From Candidatus Anammoximicrobium sp. (GTDB taxonomy: Bacteria > Planctomycetota > Planctomycetia > Pirellulales > Pirellulaceae): 64,000 nucleotides of DNA. The notes below the pieces were generated by a model. That model ran no database searches and had not been told where the DNA came from. It saw nothing but the letters and a program-made list of their open reading frames with translations. A program made the translations under genes and the position numbers. The DNA is taken from contig JAAYYU010000099.1 of assembly GCA_012515235.1 (NCBI GenBank), forward strand, positions 1-64,000, read 5' to 3'. Positions 35,367-44,762 of the stretch are shown piece after piece. The number at the start of each line of letters is the position of its first letter. Positions within the stretch are counted from its first letter, which is position 1.

Positions 35367-36275
35367 TCACTTCTTGCCTCGATCCTTCAACCACTTGCTC
35401 TCCGACAGCTCGCGCAGGCCTTTGCGCAGCGAACCCTTCAGCGAGCCGATCGCGTCCTTCCACTTGGTCTCGGCCGTGTCCAGTAGACTCTCCTCCCGCT
35501 CGCGATCCACCACGCGGATCGCGGGCGCTTCGCCACCCAGCCGCAACAGCACGGCGGTGGAATCGTCATAGCGAATTTGGTTCTGCTGCCGCAGTCCGAT
35601 CACCCATTGCTGCCATTGCTCCAGCGACATGTCCCAGTAGGCGTTCCAGTCCAGCGTCGCTCCGGCTTCCAACTGCCGCATGGTCCAGCCCGCGACGGCG
35701 TCCGTACACAGCGCCAACAGGTCCCCCGGCCGGCATTGCGTCTCCATCGCTTCCAACTCCACGACGTCCCCGCGTTTGAAGACGCTCCGGATGACTTGGG
35801 GGTTGGTTTCAAAACGCGCACTGTCTTGAATCGGAAACGTCTGCAGCACCTGACCGTGGCGGACGTGGAACAGGCAGCAGTCGCCGATGGAATAGGCCCG
35901 CAGTTGGTAGGGACGAGCGATGCCGTCGGAACTTTCCTCCGTCGCCAGTTCGATCCACAGCAACGTGGTGCCGGCGCCGTCCAGCATTTTAGGTTTTTGG
36001 TGCCACGCCAACGCGGTCTCGTCGACCGAGTGGGACCAGATTTCGCGCGTCCGTTTCAGCCACACGTCGAGCAGCTCGTGGCTGCTGACGTCCGGCGGCT
36101 CCGCCACGACCGCTTTGGCCAGGATCGCCGCCCAGCGGCCCGCAAAGATCGTCGATGAGACCCCGTCGCAGACCGCTGCCATCCCCCGCACCGCGTCGAC
36201 ATCGAAGGCATCTTCGTACGCGTTGGGGTTCTGAACATCTTTCGGCAGCCAGAAGGCTCGGTGTTCAAATAACAT
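35367..36275 (-). CDS. PP2C-like serine/threonine phosphatase
   Basis: A 302-residue cytoplasmic phosphatase-like protein. Conserved PP2C positions are recognisable: NAYEDAF near the start, MAAVCDGVSSTIFAGRWA near residue 37 (metal-binding Asp-Gly), GDLLALCTDAVAGWTM near 190 and RYDDSTAVLLRL near 236 (the DDxT end). The spacing is right but several Gly residues are replaced, so it is a divergent member. The tail (KDAIGSLKGSLRKGLRELSE) is an amphipathic basic helix that could touch membrane or a partner. It would remove phosphate from Ser/Thr of a partner in the block. The ATG at 36275 is preceded by GGATGG. It lies between the vWA gene (96 bases upstream) and the membrane protein. Confidence 0.82.
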   Translation of the reverse strand: MLFEHRAFWLPKDVQNPNAYEDAFDVDAVRGMAAVCDGVSSTIFAGRWAAILAKAVVAEPPDVSSHELLDVWLKRTREIWSHSVDETALAWHQKPKMLDGAGTTLLWIELATEESSDGIARPYQLRAYSIGDCCLFHVRHGQVLQTFPIQDSARFETNPQVIRSVFKRGDVVELEAMETQCRPGDLLALCTDAVAGWTMRQLEAGATLDWNAYWDMSLEQWQQWVIGLRQQNQIRYDDSTAVLLRLGGEAPAIRVVDREREESLLDTAETKWKDAIGSLKGSLRKGLRELSESKWLKDRGKK

Positions 36276-36371
36276 GAGTTATCCATCCAGGGCCGTTTGA
36301 CCGCGAGCCACGGGGATCGCGGCGGACGGCCGCGCTCTCCCCGCAGGGGGCGCGCTGAAGCAAAGACGACT

Positions 36372-37229
36372 TCACCGCAGCTGCACCGCAGCCCGCGTTC
36401 CCATGTCCAGGAATTTGACCAAGACCACCATGTCCGCGTTGAACGCCATGCCGCGAGCGCCCGGCGACATCTGGATTCCTTCCATCACGGCGTTGCGGTA
36501 GAACGTTTCCGGCAACACGCTGGACATCTGGAACAGCACCCGAGCCAGTTCGTCCGGCAGGCCGCCCGGCGACGACGGAAAGGCGATCTGTTGCGCCGGC
36601 GTCATCGACACGTGACAGTTGAACACCAACACGTTTCCGTCGGAAGTCGCCAACCCCTTGATCGCCTCCGCGTATGGCAGGGGATCGCCATCCTGCGATT
36701 CGCCGTCCGAGATATGGATCACGATTGGCGGAAAACTGTCCGGATGCTGCTGGATCCAGGCGTTCAGGATTTGGTACGCATGATACAGCACGTGACACAT
36801 GGGCGTGCTGCCTTCCGCGACGGGGTCCACCCAAATCGGGCTCTCCGACGGGAATTCCATCATTTCGCCGGTCTCTTCGTCCAGGATCTGTTGGACCACC
36901 GTGTCAATCCGCGCGGGGTGGTTGCCAATGTCGGTGATCGACACCAGCTCGCGCCCGGCCAGCGGTCCCACCAGGGCCGGCCCGATGATGGGATTGGCCT
37001 GCTGATCCGTGCGATAGCCGATCACGCCGACGTCCATGTAGTCCCGGACGCCTTCGTTTCCAGAGGCGCGGATCGACATGTTGTACAGCCAGGCGTTGAC
37101 GGCCTTGGCCAATTCGTCGCACTTCCGCTGCGCGGTGCCGCCCAGCGGTTCGACCATCGAATACGACTGGTCCAGAAGAAACAGGATGCAAGCCTTGTGG
37201 TCGCGGCTGATTTCTCGTTGGTACGGCAA
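36372..37229 (-). CDS. vWA-domain protein (TerY-like)
   Basis: A 285-residue von Willebrand A protein, first in the srf-like block. FLLDQSYSM near residues 18-25 is the DxSxS part of the MIDAS metal site. EGSTPMCHVLYHAYQIL supplies the MIDAS Thr in the form seen in TerY-like proteins, and IVIHISDGESQDGD near 172 supplies the last Asp. All metal residues are present. TerY-type vWA proteins occur with PP2C phosphatases and kinases in phospho-signalling modules; no kinase gene is seen here. The TTG at 37229 is favoured as start because AGGAAAGG lies directly upstream and the extra codons from GTG 37262 are not conserved-looking. Confidence 0.85.
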   Translation of the reverse strand: MPYQREISRDHKACILFLLDQSYSMVEPLGGTAQRKCDELAKAVNAWLYNMSIRASGNEGVRDYMDVGVIGYRTDQQANPIIGPALVGPLAGRELVSITDIGNHPARIDTVVQQILDEETGEMMEFPSESPIWVDPVAEGSTPMCHVLYHAYQILNAWIQQHPDSFPPIVIHISDGESQDGDPLPYAEAIKGLATSDGNVLVFNCHVSMTPAQQIAFPSSPGGLPDELARVLFQMSSVLPETFYRNAVMEGIQMSPGARGMAFNADMVVLVKFLDMGTRAAVQLR

Positions 37230-37643
37230 GACTGACCCTTTCCTGATTTCTGCAGGCCCCACTCCGAAAGAACTTTCTTCGGAATCCGATTATCGGCCGA
37301 ATCGGGCTCGTCGGCAAGGACCGGCCTGTCGGGTCCCCGATCCTCCCCGGCAGCCCTTCAGGATAAGGGCCGCTCCCGGCCCGTCAATGGTTGGTTTCAG
37401 GGGCGGATTCGGCACCCAGGCGAACCTGATGCCGGGGGCGTCAGACGCGATCAAAGCGAAGCTGAACAAGCTGCGCAAAAAGAAAGGGTCTCGGACCGAG
37501 GTGGTGGCCGCGCGTGGGACCGCGGACGCCGCCGCGATGTCCGCAATCCCGACAGACGTGCGCTGCGCAACGGAGGGCTTGGTTCGGCGACGGGGACGGC
37601 GGGCGGAATGAACGCCGGTGGGTCTGCTGGCGCCGCCCGCGAT
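37230..37643. other. Intergenic region upstream of the srf-like block
   Basis: About 410 bases upstream of the vWA gene, likely holding the promoter of the six-gene block, although no convincing -35/-10 pair was found by eye. A plus-strand frame here (SDAIKAKLNKLRKKKGSR) is not recognised. Confidence 0.45.
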
Positions 37644-37829
37644 TCAGGCCGCGTGTTCGAGTTCGCCGAGCATGTCAACGGCGGCGAACGCATTTTCAAA
37701 GCCGCCGATGTCCTCGATGAACTTCTGCAGCGCGGCTGCCTCGTCGGGCGTCAATTGGCTTCCGTCGGCGGCCAGGATCTCAGCAATCTCCGTGGCGTTT
37801 AGATCTTGCACTCGAATCGGACTGGGCAT
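37644..37829 (-). CDS. Small hypothetical protein, 61 residues
   Basis: A 61-residue acidic, helical protein (PSPIRVQDLNATEIAEILAA, then LTPDEAAALQKFIEDIGGFE). The ATG at 37829 has AAGGA about seven bases upstream, and codon use is normal. A run of Glu/Asp residues and the spacing of hydrophobics suggest a two-helix bundle. No family is recognised. It lies upstream of the srf-like block on the same strand and could belong to it. Confidence 0.6.
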   Translation of the reverse strand: MPSPIRVQDLNATEIAEILAADGSQLTPDEAAALQKFIEDIGGFENAFAAVDMLGELEHAA

Positions 37830-38012
37830 GGGAGTCCTTTCTTGAGAATGACATGCGCCTTATCGGCCGATTTTCGGCGGCAATTGAATGACAACGGTGG
37901 CGGGGGGCCCGAGCCAGCGAAGATTCTGCGACCGGGGGCAAAACCTGCAAGCACTTGTTCACAAACGGGGCAGACCTTCCGGATTGTGACGGGACAGGGT
38001 GCGCCTGGTGCG

Positions 38013-38741
38013 CTACAGCAAACGCTGAGCGACGACGATCGCGAGCAGCACGAGAGCCAGACTGCCAAACGCCGGCAGCGCCCGTCGCCCACGCTGAATC
38101 CAGTCGCTGTGGCGTGGCAAGACGCGGGCCAAGCCCAGGCCGGTCAAGAGGGTCATCATCGAGGCGGAGATCAGCAGATTGACGCTGCGGTGGTCCCACG
38201 GCGCCGGCGTCGTCGCAGCGAGGGCCGCCCAACTCAGGCAAGTGGTGAAGAGCATCCCGGCCACCATCGCGGCGTACTGCCAACCCGCCCTCCCACGCCC
38301 GCCACTTTGCCACGCCATCAGGATGCTCGTCCCGACCAGCATCAACGCCGCCGGACAAGCGGCCCGCCGTCCGCTCAGTCCGAACAAGGCGACGCCCTCA
38401 CCCATCCCGTCGAACGAAAAGTCGCTGGCGATCCAAACCGCCAAACCGGCGACAACCAGCGACAGCAGTGCCTGCAGGCCATGAAACCAAGGAACGCAAT
38501 CTTGGCCGAAGGCGTCGGAGGTCCGCGCCCCGACGGCCAGACGCGGACGCCGTCGCCATCGCGCGATCCAACCGGCCAGCGCCGCTACCAACACGAACCC
38601 GGCCAGATCGCAGACGGCACCCCACAGAAAATACCGAGCCGGCGCAAAACCACGCTGGATCTCCGCCAACCCCAACGCGATCAAGCCCAAGATGTAAGCC
38701 GCAGGCGCAAGCCGCGCGGCGCGGTCCCACAGCCATGACAT
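38013..38741 (-). CDS. Polytopic membrane protein, hypothetical
   Basis: A 242-residue integral membrane protein with about six hydrophobic segments: AAYILGLIALGLAEI, FLWGAVCDLAGFVLVAALAG, GLQALLSLVVAGLAVWIASD, PAALMLVGTSILMAW, AAMVAGMLFTTCLSWAALAA and LALVLLAIVVAQRLL. It has no recognised motif. The ATG at 38741 is fixed by GAGGGGA seven bases upstream; a longer open frame to 39056 has no coding character and overlaps the promoter of the divergent gene. Function unknown. Confidence 0.7.
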   Translation of the reverse strand: MSWLWDRAARLAPAAYILGLIALGLAEIQRGFAPARYFLWGAVCDLAGFVLVAALAGWIARWRRRPRLAVGARTSDAFGQDCVPWFHGLQALLSLVVAGLAVWIASDFSFDGMGEGVALFGLSGRRAACPAALMLVGTSILMAWQSGGRGRAGWQYAAMVAGMLFTTCLSWAALAATTPAPWDHRSVNLLISASMMTLLTGLGLARVLPRHSDWIQRGRRALPAFGSLALVLLAIVVAQRLL

Positions 38742-38967
38742 CGCCGTCCCCTCGAAAAATCCGTGCCTCGACGGCCGTTCTCCCGTAGGCGGAAAATCCG
38801 GCCGGCGCGGACATGATTGTACGGCACAGGGAGGATTTACGAAGCCCCTTCGGGCATCCGGAAAGGGCAAAACGCCGACTTCTGCCAAGTCGGAGCCGGT
38901 CACGTTGTTTTTCTCCTGCGATCGGATAGGATTAACGCAAATCGAGGAATCCTGTGAGGACTGGACT

Positions 38968-39648
38968 ATGCCTGGCGAGGAAACGAATCGGCGAGCGGAA
39001 ATCGTCTCAGAATTCGAGGGGCACGAAAACCGGAACGATGGCCAGCGGGTGGTCACTAGCCTGGACTCCGGTTTGTCGGTGCTGCGCGACCTGTTCTACG
39101 GCCGGATGCATTTCGATGTCGAACAGATGGTCGGCACGGATTCGATGCTGATCCCCCTCTCTGAATCCAAAACTCAACGCGCGACCAAGGTCCAAATCGA
39201 GGTGTTCCAGGTCGTGGAATCGGCGGCGGCGGCGCAGGAGCGGCAATACGCGAGTTCCGACGAGTGGTATCTGAACTGGCTGGCGAGATTCCGGCTGGGA
39301 GAAATGGTCGGCAGAGAGAAGATCGCCAAAGAAATTGCCGACTACCGCCGGATGAAGCCCGACGGCCGCCGGTTGGCGTTTACCGACGTGCTGAGTCGTG
39401 TCCTGCCCGAGTCCCGCAAGGCGCCTCTGGTGCTGTTCCAGTTAGTCCCCCTGGCCGTCCAAATCGCCACGGCCGTCGCCTTTGACGACGCGAACGCCGC
39501 CGCGGAACTGCGCAAAAGGCAAATCGGGATCCTGCCGTCCATCGCCGACTGTCACGCTTGCCACGGCAAGGTGCTGGACAACGGCGAAATCTGCGATACG
39601 TGCAGCAACCCGATGTGGGCTTACAAATGGCTGACCGAGACAGACTGA
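38968..39648 (+). CDS. Hypothetical protein with C-terminal zinc-ribbon-like motif
   Basis: A 226-residue soluble protein. The middle part is helical (SDEWYLNWLARFRLGEMVGR, then AFTDVLSRVLPESRKAPLVL) and ends in two CxxC pairs, CHACHGKVLDNGEICDTC, a zinc-ribbon-like knuckle, followed by SNPMWAYKWLTETD. The start at 38968 has GAGGA about 10 bases upstream and avoids an upstream in-frame ATG at 38905. It is divergent from the membrane protein gene. No family is recognised; similar proteins with a terminal zinc ribbon occur in Planctomycetes as hypotheticals. Confidence 0.65.
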   Translation: MPGEETNRRAEIVSEFEGHENRNDGQRVVTSLDSGLSVLRDLFYGRMHFDVEQMVGTDSMLIPLSESKTQRATKVQIEVFQVVESAAAAQERQYASSDEWYLNWLARFRLGEMVGREKIAKEIADYRRMKPDGRRLAFTDVLSRVLPESRKAPLVLFQLVPLAVQIATAVAFDDANAAAELRKRQIGILPSIADCHACHGKVLDNGEICDTCSNPMWAYKWLTETD

Positions 39649-39871
39649 GCGGAGTCAGGAAGGGGAAGAAGAGACTCGGAGCGTCCAGAAAGCGAAGCAG
39701 TGTAACGGCCGAGGCGGGCGGCGGACCGTTGCGGCGGACCGGAACCCGAAGCGGCATGGACGCCGGCCTCGCCGCTGCTGCTGACTCCTTGACCGCTGAC
39801 GCTTGGGCTCTTTGATCTTTCGGCCCGTTAGCCTTGCAACCTTCCAATTTTCCTTTGCGGGAGTGGAGACC

Positions 39872-41383
39872 ATGAAGCGTGTCCTTGCTGTCTGCGTCCT
39901 GTTCTTCGCGGCCCCGCTGGCCGCCGCAGAACGAAACATCGTATTTTTCGTCACCGACGACGAGGGGCAGACGCTGGGCTGCTACGGCGATCCGGTGGCC
40001 GTCACACCGAACATCGACGCCTTGGCCAAGGACGGGACCGTGTTCCGTCACGCCTACGCGACCAGCGCCAGTTGCAGTGCCAGCCGCTCGGTGATCATGT
40101 CGGGCCTGCACAACCACCTGAACGGCCAGTACGGCCACCAGCACCACTACCACAAGTTTGCCTCGTTTCACGACGTGGTCGGCCTCGCGCTGCCCCGCGT
40201 GCTGGCCGGCGCCGGCTATCGCACCGCGCACATCGGCAAGTACCACGTGGCTCCCGAGGAAGTGTACCGCTTTGAAACCTATCTGACGGGAAACGCACGC
40301 AACGCGGTGCAGATGGCCGAACGGTGCCGGGAATTCCTCACGGACAAAGCGGACCAGCGTCCGTTCTTTTTGTACTTCGCCACGGCAGACCCGCACCGCG
40401 GCGGCGGCATCGACGACGACTGTCCGCTGGAATTGAAACCGGACCTGTTCGGCAACAAGCCTCATCGCGGCGCCCATTCGGGAATCGAAGAAGTTTTCTA
40501 CGACCCGGCCAAGGTGCCCGTTCCCAGCTTCCTGCCTGACACGCCGGAGACACGGTCCGAACTGGCACAGTACTACCAGGCCTGCTCGCGGATCGATCAG
40601 GGCCTGGGCCGCCTGATCCAGATCCTGAAGGAGGCGCAGGTGTACGACAAGACGCTGATCGTGTACACGTCGGATAACGGAATCGCGTTCTCCGGCGCCA
40701 AGACGACCGTGTACGAGCCCGGATTGCGGATGCCGTTTGTGGTCCGCAATCCCTACGAGCCGCAGCGAGGCGTGGTGTCCGACGCCTTGATCAGTCACAT
40801 CGATATCACGCCATCGCTGTTGGATTTCGCCGGCGGGCTCGATCCGACGACGAACGGGCCAAAGAATTGGGCCAATCCCAACGAGTACTGGAAACAGCGC
40901 GGTGAGGCGCTGAAAGAAAACCGCAGCGGCGGGCACCGGTTCCGCAGCTACCACGGCAAGTCATGGATCTCCATCCTGGGCGACGCCGACGCGACGCATC
41001 GCGACGCGGTCTTCGCCTCGCACACGTTCCACGAGATCCAGATGTACTACCCGATGCGAGTGGTTCGCGGCAAGCAATACAAGCTGATCTGGAACATCGC
41101 TCATCCGCTGCCTTATCCGTTCGCCTCGGACCTGTGGGCGGCGTCCAGTTGGAAGGCCCAATATCGACAAGGTCCGGACACGCCGTACGGCAAACGCACT
41201 GTCGGCCGCTATATCCAGCGGCCCAAGTTCGAATTGTACGACTTGCAGAAGAATCCCGACGAATCCGTCAACCTGGCGGACGATCCAAACTTCGCCACGG
41301 TGCTGAAGGAGTACCAGGACAAGCTCAAGACGTTTCAGAAAGAGACGGACGATCCTTGGCTGATGAAGTGGGAGTACGAGTGA
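39872..41383 (+). CDS. Sulfatase, N-sulfoglucosamine sulfohydrolase-like
   Basis: A 503-residue arylsulfatase-fold enzyme with a Sec signal (KRVLAVCVLFFAAPLAAAE). IVFFVTDDEGQTLGCYGD is the metal-binding N-terminal strand. SASCSASRSVIMSGL near residue 65-79 contains the CxAxR motif whose Cys is converted to formylglycine. HIGKYHV, DPHRGGG and YTSDNG complete the calcium and substrate site. The GLHNHLNGQYGH text and the order of motifs match the heparan N-sulfatase (SGSH-like) branch, though the sugar specificity is inferred. An anaerobic or FGE-type maturase must exist elsewhere. The start at 39872 has GGAG upstream. It is followed 243 bases later by the convergent GH20-like gene. Confidence 0.9.
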   Translation: MKRVLAVCVLFFAAPLAAAERNIVFFVTDDEGQTLGCYGDPVAVTPNIDALAKDGTVFRHAYATSASCSASRSVIMSGLHNHLNGQYGHQHHYHKFASFHDVVGLALPRVLAGAGYRTAHIGKYHVAPEEVYRFETYLTGNARNAVQMAERCREFLTDKADQRPFFLYFATADPHRGGGIDDDCPLELKPDLFGNKPHRGAHSGIEEVFYDPAKVPVPSFLPDTPETRSELAQYYQACSRIDQGLGRLIQILKEAQVYDKTLIVYTSDNGIAFSGAKTTVYEPGLRMPFVVRNPYEPQRGVVSDALISHIDITPSLLDFAGGLDPTTNGPKNWANPNEYWKQRGEALKENRSGGHRFRSYHGKSWISILGDADATHRDAVFASHTFHEIQMYYPMRVVRGKQYKLIWNIAHPLPYPFASDLWAASSWKAQYRQGPDTPYGKRTVGRYIQRPKFELYDLQKNPDESVNLADDPNFATVLKEYQDKLKTFQKETDDPWLMKWEYE

Positions 41384-41626
41384 GCATCGTTCGTGAAATC
41401 GCCGGCCAGTGTTCTGAGTCCTGGGGAACGGCAGGAGGCGGAGGGCGGCGGAGGGACGACAAACCAAAACCACTTCGCCCTTTGTCGCAAACGAATCCTG
41501 TGGTTTGAATGGGTTGTCGTCGATCGTCACGTACGCTGCGCAGCGGAAGGTGGATGGGTCTGCTCTGGAAGCCGCTGAACCACCCGGGCAAACCGGGTAG
41601 CGAAGGGACGATGCGCAACGCTTTCG

Positions 41627-42793
41627 TCAGCGTTTCAGCGGCTTGTTGTCTTTTTCGCTGTCCAGTTCCTTGAGCCCCGCGCGGATCGTGGCGGCGATCT
41701 GGCGGCCGGTTTCCTGCCGTTGGGCGGTTGCCTGATCGGCGCCGGGCGTTGCCTCGGCTTTCCAGGCAGCCAGCAGGTGTTCGCCGTTGCCGCCGGCGGA
41801 CCAGCCGGTGAACAGGATTCCCAGCATTTTGTCGGTCGCGTCCTGGCGCGCGCAGCGGATCAAGGCCACGGCCGCGTCGGGCTTCTTCCACGGCGCCGGC
41901 AGCACGCGGAACCCCTGTTGCTGGAAGAAACGCACCGAGGGGTAGTCCTTTCGGAGTTCGTAGTGCCAATCGCACATGATGATGTCCTTGGGGATCAGGC
42001 CCAGCGCCGTGTGAGAGCCGGTCTTGCTCGCCTCCCACGAGCCATACGGGAACACTGCGGCGTCCAGCAGCCGATCACCCCACATCAGCATCTCGATGCC
42101 CTTGTCCTTGACCAGGTGCTGGTGCAGACGGTTCACGACGCCGGCAAACAACTCGCCTTTGTCCTGGCCTCGGCAACGGGGGCATTTTTCGTCGCCGATC
42201 AGGAACACCTCGTCCATGCCCACGTGCAAGGCGTCGGCGTCGAAAGCGTCGATCAACTCGTCCAGCAAATCGAAGACGACCTTGTCCACCTCCGGCAGCG
42301 ACGGACACCATTCGCGGCAGTAGATGCCCTTGTTGTCCGGCGGGACGTGCGGGGTTTCGTCGAATTGCGGATACTTGGTAAGCAAGGCCCCCGTGCGACT
42401 GGCCCACGATTGATGGCCCAGACAGTTGAACAGCGGAATCAGGCGGATCCCGTGCTGGCGGCAAAAGTCCGTCAGGTTGCGGGCCTGGCTCTTGTCCAGA
42501 CCGCGGCATTGCAACTCCGGATGCGACTGGAAGCGGAATCCATAGTTGACCTCCAAGACGAGTACGTTCATGCGCGCGGGCACCATCAACGTGGTGATCA
42601 GCTCCTTGGTCAGACCGAGTCGCTCTGGCTGCGGACCGATCAGGTGCAGGGCCCGCCAGGCGGGATTCGCCTTGCGCCAGTCCTGCAGCCACGTTCCGGA
42701 CGCAGGTTCGGCCGCGTTGCCGAGGGGCGATCTGGAACCAAGAGCGATGACAGCCATCGCCAGAAGACTCAACGCAAGTCGAGTTCGTTGCAT
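41627..42793 (-). CDS. GH20-like beta-N-acetylhexosaminidase
   Basis: A 388-residue exported TIM-barrel glycosidase. After the signal (RLALSLLAMAVIALGS) the barrel carries NVLVLEVNYGFRFQ, IPLFNCLGHQSWASR and DADALHVGMDEVFLIG near residue 188. In GH20 the Asp-Glu pair provides the polariser of the acetamido group and the general acid. It is shorter than usual GH20 enzymes and lacks the N-terminal beta domain, so it may be a single-domain variant. The start at 42793 is set by GGAG nine bases upstream. Convergent with the sulfatase, which suggests joint degradation of amino-sugar glycans. Confidence 0.85.
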   Translation of the reverse strand: MQRTRLALSLLAMAVIALGSRSPLGNAAEPASGTWLQDWRKANPAWRALHLIGPQPERLGLTKELITTLMVPARMNVLVLEVNYGFRFQSHPELQCRGLDKSQARNLTDFCRQHGIRLIPLFNCLGHQSWASRTGALLTKYPQFDETPHVPPDNKGIYCREWCPSLPEVDKVVFDLLDELIDAFDADALHVGMDEVFLIGDEKCPRCRGQDKGELFAGVVNRLHQHLVKDKGIEMLMWGDRLLDAAVFPYGSWEASKTGSHTALGLIPKDIIMCDWHYELRKDYPSVRFFQQQGFRVLPAPWKKPDAAVALIRCARQDATDKMLGILFTGWSAGGNGEHLLAAWKAEATPGADQATAQRQETGRQIAATIRAGLKELDSEKDNKPLKR

Positions 42794-42932
42794 GGGTGGG
42801 TTCTCCGAGAAGTTGGTTGTGGGAAAAACCAAAGGGGCAGGCTGCCGCCGTGATAGATTATCCAAGGAAGCACAGGCTGAAACATGGGGGCAGTCGGGGG
42901 AAATCAGCGCTATCGAAATCGTCGTCTCAGCC

Positions 42933-43847
42933 TCACTTCTTCGGCGCAGCGGACAGTTTCTGCCGGAGTCTCTGCAGGCCCGCCAAGTTGGCCTGCAGGG
43001 TTTTCTCCGAGTCCGTTTCCGGGCGGTGGTCCAGGATGCCCACGGGGCCGCGCCAGCCGCTGTCGCGGATCGTCTGCAGCATCGCCAGTTCCTGGTCGCC
43101 CTCGCCCAGCGTGAGGATCTTCTTGCCGGTTTTGTCGCCGTTGAGCACCATCCCGTTCAGGTTGATCGCCAGCAGGTGCGGCTGCATCTTGCGCCATAAC
43201 TCCGGAAAGCGGGCGATGTGGCCGTGGCCGTGGTGGAAATTGTAGACGATGCCGACATTGGGCAGTTGCAGTTGCTCGACGATCGCGACCTGGTTCTCCG
43301 GTTCGCCGAACCAGCCGCCGTGGTTGTACAGGGCCACGCTACAGCCGATTTTGGCGGCGGCTTGGGCGATGGGGCGAATCGCAGCTGCCGCGGCTTGCAC
43401 CTTTTCGGGTTGAGCTGCCTGCGGCGCGGGGTCGCCCATGCTGATCCAGAGTTGGGTCTTGACTCGGTGACGTTCCAGACACTCCAGGATCTTCCGGGCC
43501 GTGTCGTTCAAGCCGCCGGGAAACCACCAGGCGGTGATTTCAATGCCGTGCCGTTGCATCGTCTCGACCTCCTGGTCGAACGTCGGCACGTGCTCGGCGC
43601 GCCAGTCGTAGGCCAGACGCTTGATCCCCAGCCGGTCCAGCATCAGCGCCCGTTCTTCCGGTCCGCGTTTCTGGGCGTCAAAGGGCACGATGCACCAAGC
43701 CACGAGATTAGCTGGGGCGTAGAGTTGATTTTCGGCGGCGGTGGAGCGTGTTGGAGCAACGCCGACCAAAGACAAGCAGGCGGCAAAAACCAGCATTATC
43801 TTGGCTCTCGGCCCCACAAGTTGCCAAATCGGGAAGCGCGTCTTCAT
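42933..43847 (-). CDS. Sugar phosphate isomerase/epimerase-like TIM barrel protein
   Basis: A 304-residue protein with an N-terminal export signal (AKIMLVFAACLSLVGVA). The barrel reads GIKRLAYDWRAEHVPTFDQE, HGIEITAWWFP, VALYNHGGWFGEPENQ, VGIVYNFHHGHGHIARFP and PVGILDHRPETDSEKTLQAN. These strands carry the Glu/His/Asp residues of the xylose-isomerase-like (AP endonuclease 2) superfamily. The residues look intact, so it probably acts on a sugar or sugar acid. The start at 43847 is supported by GAGGT upstream and the signal peptide. It follows the GH20 gene by 140 bases on the same strand and probably shares its operon. Confidence 0.8.
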   Translation of the reverse strand: MKTRFPIWQLVGPRAKIMLVFAACLSLVGVAPTRSTAAENQLYAPANLVAWCIVPFDAQKRGPEERALMLDRLGIKRLAYDWRAEHVPTFDQEVETMQRHGIEITAWWFPGGLNDTARKILECLERHRVKTQLWISMGDPAPQAAQPEKVQAAAAAIRPIAQAAAKIGCSVALYNHGGWFGEPENQVAIVEQLQLPNVGIVYNFHHGHGHIARFPELWRKMQPHLLAINLNGMVLNGDKTGKKILTLGEGDQELAMLQTIRDSGWRGPVGILDHRPETDSEKTLQANLAGLQRLRQKLSAAPKK

Positions 43848-44108
43848 CGTGGTGTACCTCGTCGTACCGGGAAGGCCATTCGTACGGGAACATCCCATGA
43901 TCGGAACGGAACCGCTGGGAACCCTACGGATTTTCAACGACCGCAGGAAAGGCGTCAATCAGGGCAAGAGGAACGCCATGCGGAGTGGTCTTCGCGTTGC
44001 TGCGTTGGCGGCAGAGACGCGATGGAAGAGCGTTCATGTCCCGGACGTTCCGGTCGACGTGCGATTCAACATGTCCAGGGCGTTTCGGAATGGCCGGGGC
44101 CAGCCGGT

Positions 44109-44762
44109 TCAGAGATCTCCCGCGCCGGTCAAGCCGATGGTGGCCAAGTGGTCGACTTGATTGTAGGCAGCCAGGGTCCAGCGGTCGCCTCCCTCGTAGC
44201 GGATTGTGGTGATGGAGGCGTTTTCCAGCGACGGCGAGGCGGGTCCCGCGGGGATGGGGACGAGGGCTTCCAGTGTGACCACGAGCAAACGGCCGTGAGC
44301 GATGATGGCCGCGTGCTGGTGGCCCGCGTCGACGATGTCTTGGAAGGCGGCGCGACCGCGTTCCTGCAACCTGCGACGGGACTCGCCGCCGGGAACCGCA
44401 AAGTCCGGCTCGCCCGAGGTCCAACGGGCAAACGCCTCGGGATACAATTGGGCGACCTCGGCTCGCAGCCGGTCCTGAAAGACGCCGATATTGATCTCTT
44501 TCAGACGATCGTCGGTCCGGATGGGCAAGCTCAGCCGGCGGGCGACGATCTGAGCTGTCTGGAGCGCCCGCAGGAGTGGACTGGCGTAGATCGCGTCGAC
44601 GGACAGCGCGGCCAACGCTTCCGCGATCGCCGCGCCCTGCCGCCGGCCGAAATCGGACAAGGGCACGTCCAACTGGCCCTGGATCCGACCCTCGGCATTG
44701 TGAACGCTTTCTCCGTGACGCACGCAATACAGCCACATGTTCATGCCGTTCCTGGGTGTCAT
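44109..44762 (-). CDS. Histidine phosphatase family protein
   Basis: A 217-residue enzyme of the phosphoglycerate mutase-like branch of histidine phosphatases. LYCVRHGESVHNAEGRIQG is the RHGE motif with the phosphorylated His. SPLLRALQTAQIVARRL holds the second Arg, KEINIGVFQ the conserved Glu, and AAIIAHGRLLVVTLEAL the second catalytic His. All four key residues are visible, so it should be an active phosphatase. The start at 44762 overlaps the stop of the upstream DUF4416 gene as ATGA, giving tight translational coupling; a longer frame has no coding character. Substrate unknown. Confidence 0.88.
   Translation of the reverse strand: MTPRNGMNMWLYCVRHGESVHNAEGRIQGQLDVPLSDFGRRQGAAIAEALAALSVDAIYASPLLRALQTAQIVARRLSLPIRTDDRLKEINIGVFQDRLRAEVAQLYPEAFARWTSGEPDFAVPGGESRRRLQERGRAAFQDIVDAGHQHAAIIAHGRLLVVTLEALVPIPAGPASPSLENASITTIRYEGGDRWTLAAYNQVDHLATIGLTGAGDL

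Noticed and set aside
37078-37611. A 177-codon plus-strand frame ending in a basic stretch (KAKLNKLRKKKGSR)
   Set aside because: It overlaps the start of the vWA gene on the other strand, and most of it has poor codon usage.
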